Part shown: positions 5,701-8,364 of the stretch, one piece after another
Layout: every line of letters starts with the position of its first letter
Numbering within the stretch: the stretch's first letter is position 1
NCBI GenBank assembly: GCA_018659505.1
Contig: JABJMI010000204.1
Coordinates: 1-8,364 of the forward strand
Direction: 5' to 3'
DNA from: Planctomicrobium sp.
GTDB taxonomy: Bacteria; Planctomycetota; Planctomycetia; Planctomycetales; Planctomycetaceae
Length of the DNA stretch: 8,364 nt
Notes under the pieces: generated by a model
The model's database searches: none
The model's input: the letters and a program-made list of their open reading frames with translations, nothing else
What the model was told of the DNA's origin: nothing
Program-made: the position numbers and the translations under genes

Positions 5701-8364
5701 AAACACTGAATCAGGAGCCTTGACAAGTCTTAGCCTCGACACTGTCACGTTAGACAACAATGGTCAATTGATGACAGTCACACAGGGCAATGGACTTGTT
5801 GCAACCGTTGATGGTGTTGATTCACGCTTCGACCTGATGCTCAACGATGTTTCGACATCCTCAAACTTTGAGAAAGGTCTCAGCATCACAACGTCGAACT
5901 CCAGTAATGTGAATCCTCTCGTCACTGATCCGATGACCATGGCGATGAGCCGTGTAACAAATACAGGTACCTTCGTCTCAACATTGAACCAAGAAGAAGG
6001 ATTCTACTTCGACGTTCAGAGTGGCAGTACGCTGGCATTCAACTCTGTCTTGGGAACCACTTCTAACAATGGACTCGGCGGAAACTTCAGTGGTTTTCGA
6101 GGTCTTGTTGACGGAGCCGGTTCAGCTGCGACTGTCAGCTTCGATAACTTTTCATCAAATGCGAATACGCAAGATGGCTTCGAATTTGATGTGACGAATG
6201 GTGGAATGTTCATCGGCGAGGTGCTGTCCACACTTCCAGTTGCTCCAGCATTCGGTCAGCTCTCATCGGCTTCCAATAACATGGGAGCAGGTATCACTTT
6301 GAATGCTGCAGGGGCAAATACTGTTGCAGCTCTGATCATGGATGGAAATAACCAAGTCAATAATAACATGGAAGAAGGTTTGATTGTCACAGCGACAGAT
6401 ATTGAACAACTTGCGATTCAGGCGTCTGGTCAGTTCAACATGAATCAAGGTGGCGATGGAATCCACATTACAGGAACAAATGTCACCACATCAGCTATCG
6501 AAGTCGGGGGAGGAGTTTCAAGTGCTTCTGTAAACTTCGAGGACGGAGTTGACATTACGATTAGTAATTCAACGATGATGGACATTGACGTCACAACGTT
6601 AACTCAGACAGCGACTGTCGAATCATTCAATGTCAGTGAATTGACAGCCAACATGAACAACGGAAATGGCGTGAGCTTTGATGCCAATATGGTGACTTTG
6701 CCAGAGGGAGCGATCAGCGATGTGACCGCGAATGGAAACCTCGGTGATGGCATGGGAGCCGATGGCGATGGTATTCGCGTCTTCTTCACAGACAGTACAA
6801 TTACTGACTTCAGCATCAATGGAAACGGTGCTGAGTTGAATCAGAACAACGGAATTAACGTCGAGCTGACAGGGACAGATTCAACAGGCTTGTCGATCAT
6901 CGACAACGTCGGTGCGGTTCCAAACGTTGGCATTAACTTCCTCATCGATGGAAGTACCGGGGCTCAACCGTTCTTCGTGACGAATACATCTGCCTTCGGA
7001 TTCGACATCACAAGTTTCAACCTGAACTTGGCACCAATCAATTTCGGTTTCGGTCCCGTCTTCAATACGGTCGGGCAAGGATCGCAAGTATTCACGCCTC
7101 AGTTTAACACTGACCTTGTGACTGGTTTGAGTGCGGTCAATGGCATGATGGGGCCAAATTTCTCAACCGCTGTTCTAGATGGCTCTCAGTTGCTTGATAT
7201 TGACTTTAGTGATTTCAATCCAAGTGAGACCTTCGTATTTGATATTGATCTAAATGCGAACGCCTTTAGCACCAGCAATGTGGTTGGAAACAATCTCATT
7301 GACGGAGCCGTTTCGGTTGACTTTAATAACGGATCAACCTTATTCGGAACATTACAAGCCGTCGCTGGAAACCCAGACGCAGCAACATTCGTTGCCAACA
7401 CTATCTCTCGTCCGAATACAGGGATGCGAATGAACGGAGAGAATGGAATTCGCTTCTCCGCCAGCGAGTCAAATCTCACAAACACAGATATCTCTAATAA
7501 CATTACCAGCAATAACAATGAACTGGGAATTGATATCGTTATCGACAGCCTAAGCACAATCGATGGTATGACCATCAACGACAACAATGTTGACGCGAAT
7601 ATGATGGGTGGAATTTCCGTCGACATCAGTGACACCATGATTACGAATGGCTTGCAAATCGATGGCAATACGATTTCACAGTCAATGGGCAATGGATTGG
7701 ACACAGACTTTTCTGGTGCCACAGCTGTCGACTTACTTGATATCTCGAACAACACGGTCACTGAAAGTACGGGCGAAGGGATCTCGGTCACATCAACCAC
7801 GACAACATTCGGGGGCATCACTGCCGATGGCAACATAAGTCAGTTGAGTGCAGGTGGCGATGGATTGCTCTTCGACATGACTGGCAGTGCAGTGACCGGA
7901 ACGCTGACCGTCTCCAATGGTTTGTTTGATCAAAACACCGGGAATGGGTTGGAATTCGATCTCGATGGAACTCCGATTGCGAATCTTCAGATTGTAGACA
8001 ACTTCGCTCAAATCATGATGGGGACTGCCGTTGATTTCGATGTTCAAGCCAACCCAGTCGGTCATTACGACATTCTGAATCTCATGATGGACCCACTCAT
8101 CACGCTGGATATGTTGACTCTCGATTTCGCACCAGCTGGACTGTCGTTTGCAGTGACCAGTGCCGGAGGAACCGAGTATGAAAACTTAGATGGGAATGCG
8201 AACATTACAGGTCTCCAAACGGTAAATGGAGTCGTTTATGACCCTACGGTATTAGATCAACCTGGCGTCGTGATGGAAGGCGGTACAACCCTCGATTTCA
8301 TCTTCAACGATTTTCAGGGCGGGGAAGTATATGACCACTTCGATGTGGAACTGACAGCTGGTAT
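2777..8364 (+). CDS. Giant surface protein: inverse-autotransporter-like barrel plus beta-helix passenger; runs off right edge
   Basis: An open frame of 1862 codons with no internal stop, still open at the edge. The ATG at 2777 is the only ATG after the in-frame stop at 2723-2725 and has ggagag 4 nt upstream. Residues 1-25 form a signal peptide (RR, then a Leu/Gly core). Residues about 70-275 resemble the intimin/invasin barrel: about twelve amphipathic strands, including GILGIHGWFDDYE (118-130), RYRQITGGFEYL (136-147), DIRSNVYVPI (152-161), LRAYGGIYQ (214-222) and GFRARAEARF (232-241). The passenger opens with IVFVDN (320-325) and GTFEDPF (332-338), then QILGAGKP (371-378) and IITLANDNVVRGFNLIG (413-429), typical of planctomycete right-handed beta-helix proteins. 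Repetitive Asn/Asp/Gly/Ser/Thr-rich coils follow, with a duplicated unit near the edge. Family knowledge suggests outer-membrane anchoring with passenger export. No catalytic site is seen; an adhesin or stalk role is inferred. The mature part is almost free of cysteine (C445). Confidence 0.9.
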   Translation, partial: MHWTRRVGILCLGLFSLGLGRVCPGQDNIAVNNGGVVYLDDFSGSVFLSNDGGNYLLFHKVVGEGVGHEDGYSRLGVRTRLWEDLDRHIFGEVHALITDDARIGFNIGGGARKQVGGGILGIHGWFDDYETGQENRYRQITGGFEYLHPIFDIRSNVYVPIDETETFVGIVNQGTDLSFLGNNLVTAGTIATERAYYGWDLEGGGPVPLAENWLRAYGGIYQLLFEGDTTTGFRARAEARFMEGVNLNLMVSEDDKYGTNVNLGVEVRFRGTMPTRFQSGLLADRRYDQVRRVWPVQTQVENVGAALPVTNPGTDDPIQIVFVDNTNSGGSGTFEDPFEMLPSGDADADIFLVDTGSGSTFGNISLFDGQQILGAGKPHMIDTEQLGVVQLPSEFNQVSGNFPTLESTISTPIITLANDNVVRGFNLIGENGIAGDAVDNFLLECLHSDVIENGIVISNATGMGIVRDVDFAVMSGGTGVSVTNSTAGGQLNVAISEVEIDGGASGIVVAGDGGDVMYSIDNIEVVNTTVAGLTLAGTDGALIGTVDGTVAGDVNGTILDDNFGNGVLVQLDNATGTSTFTGLEASGNGTMGMDLDGVKIVAENMSNYTVNIFDSTIDGAMDDGIDSSADESVLVLNVDPTSIVDSVDNALEFTASNDSLFTANFVEVDMADSLNDAINGMVLSSSNATLNFAQFDASGSTGDGVDVVVQDGSSLTAIFDNSDDTTTFLDTTNGFSNSDSSAINVDVSDDSNATLIFTDINADNLAADGGVNLIASMNSQISSSWTNGSISDGDATGVTLDADGAGSGIVATFTNVAIDRNAGDGIDASLTGGNASSVLGVVLNSVTLNENMNGLDYEINGSQAMGGIIFNEADLSNNNLDAFQFDVTGGAILQADTTVPMIPGTIVNDFSNSGSNAFQGTVNGTGSRAVINISDALAENSGEEGALFDNTFSGQLVFNYTNGSLNMSGFDGLSTNTESGALTSLSLDTVTLDNNGQLMTVTQGNGLVATVDGVDSRFDLMLNDVSTSSNFEKGLSITTSNSSNVNPLVTDPMTMAMSRVTNTGTFVSTLNQEEGFYFDVQSGSTLAFNSVLGTTSNNGLGGNFSGFRGLVDGAGSAATVSFDNFSSNANTQDGFEFDVTNGGMFIGEVLSTLPVAPAFGQLSSASNNMGAGITLNAAGANTVAALIMDGNNQVNNNMEEGLIVTATDIEQLAIQASGQFNMNQGGDGIHITGTNVTTSAIEVGGGVSSASVNFEDGVDITISNSTMMDIDVTTLTQTATVESFNVSELTANMNNGNGVSFDANMVTLPEGAISDVTANGNLGDGMGADGDGIRVFFTDSTITDFSINGNGAELNQNNGINVELTGTDSTGLSIIDNVGAVPNVGINFLIDGSTGAQPFFVTNTSAFGFDITSFNLNLAPINFGFGPVFNTVGQGSQVFTPQFNTDLVTGLSAVNGMMGPNFSTAVLDGSQLLDIDFSDFNPSETFVFDIDLNANAFSTSNVVGNNLIDGAVSVDFNNGSTLFGTLQAVAGNPDAATFVANTISRPNTGMRMNGENGIRFSASESNLTNTDISNNITSNNNELGIDIVIDSLSTIDGMTINDNNVDANMMGGISVDISDTMITNGLQIDGNTISQSMGNGLDTDFSGATAVDLLDISNNTVTESTGEGISVTSTTTTFGGITADGNISQLSAGGDGLLFDMTGSAVTGTLTVSNGLFDQNTGNGLEFDLDGTPIANLQIVDNFAQIMMGTAVDFDVQANPVGHYDILNLMMDPLITLDMLTLDFAPAGLSFAVTSAGGTEYENLDGNANITGLQTVNGVVYDPTVLDQPGVVMEGGTTLDFIFNDFQGGEVYDHFDVELTAG
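2984..3601 (+). other. Predicted inverse-autotransporter beta-barrel domain (residues about 70-275)
   Basis: Sub-domain of the giant protein. Alternating hydrophobic/polar strands separated by short Gly/Asp/Asn turns can be drawn at about 75-82, 88-98, 102-112, 117-126, 137-147, 150-159, 165-180, 193-202, 211-222, 230-241, 244-252 and 259-270, the twelve expected for intimin/invasin barrels. The G-x-x-G-x-x-x-F-x-D-Y stretch (F126-D127-D128-Y129), the N-x-Y-x-P stretch (N156-Y158-P160) and the Y-G-W-D-L-E-G-G-x-P-V-P-L stretch (197-209) match that family as I remember it. No LysM-like domain precedes the barrel. Confidence 0.65.
7010..7252 (+). repeat. Duplicated passenger module, copy 1 (residues 1412-1492)
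   Basis: Landmarks in order are FNLNLAP (1414-1420), VTGLSAVNG (1448-1456), LDIDFSDFNPSETF (1473-1486) and FDIDL (1488-1492). The same landmarks recur in the same order about 365 residues later. The F-x-D-F-N-P-x-E-x-F-x-F-D-I-D pattern is one I recall from large extracellular planctomycete proteins, but I cannot name the domain. Confidence 0.65.
8108..8353 (+). repeat. Duplicated passenger module, copy 2 (residues 1778-1859)
   Basis: Landmarks are LTLDFAP (1780-1786), ITGLQTVNG (1810-1818), LDFIFNDFQGGE (1839-1850) and FDVEL (1855-1859), colinear with copy 1 at offsets of 362-367 residues. The window ends three residues later, so what follows is unknown. Confidence 0.65.

Noticed and set aside
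4114..7836. Long antisense reading frames (up to 216 codons) opposite the passenger
   Set aside because: They are Ser/Pro/Thr/Val-rich shadows produced by the codon bias of the Asp/Asn/Gly/Thr-rich passenger; the plus frame is continuous and homologous to known architecture.

Overview
The window most likely comes from a planctomycete (order Planctomycetales, moderate GC). This is inferred from gene content and style: a formylglycine-type sulfatase, a very large secreted Asn/Asp/Ser/Thr/Gly-rich beta-helix protein, long non-coding gaps, and short dispersed intergenic repeats of kinds I recall from planctomycete genomes. No marker gene fixes the taxon.

Layout. Positions 1-335 (minus) hold the first 111 codons of a secreted sulfatase that runs off the left edge. 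Positions 336-1174 contain no convincing gene. They hold a 229-bp element bounded by 43-nt imperfect inverted repeats (546-774), which is MITE-like, a short GC-rich hairpin repeat (about 818-846), and a 12-bp inverted repeat (903-978). Positions 1175-2347 (plus) encode a complete E2 subunit of the 2-oxoglutarate dehydrogenase complex (SucB/OdhB), followed by a strong intrinsic terminator (2383-2415), so this copy looks monocistronic. Positions 2416-2776 are a second gene-poor gap with two back-to-back hairpins and a spaced imperfect 20-bp direct repeat.

From 2777 to the right edge (plus) there is a single uninterrupted reading frame of at least 1862 codons. I translated it through to the end and found no stop. 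It has a signal peptide, then about 200 residues that resemble the 12-stranded outer-membrane barrel of intimin/invasin-type inverse autotransporters (type Ve secretion), then a passenger of about 1550 residues that looks like a right-handed parallel beta-helix rather than the usual Ig-like domains. Near the visible C-terminus an approximately 365-residue unit is duplicated; each copy ends in a module with an F-x-D-F-x-x-x-E motif.

The three genes do not form a pathway. The sulfatase (exported polysaccharide desulfation) and the giant protein (predicted surface-exposed fibre or adhesin) are both envelope or extracellular functions, with a TCA-cycle E2 gene between them under its own terminator. 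The most interesting object is the giant barrel-plus-beta-helix protein.
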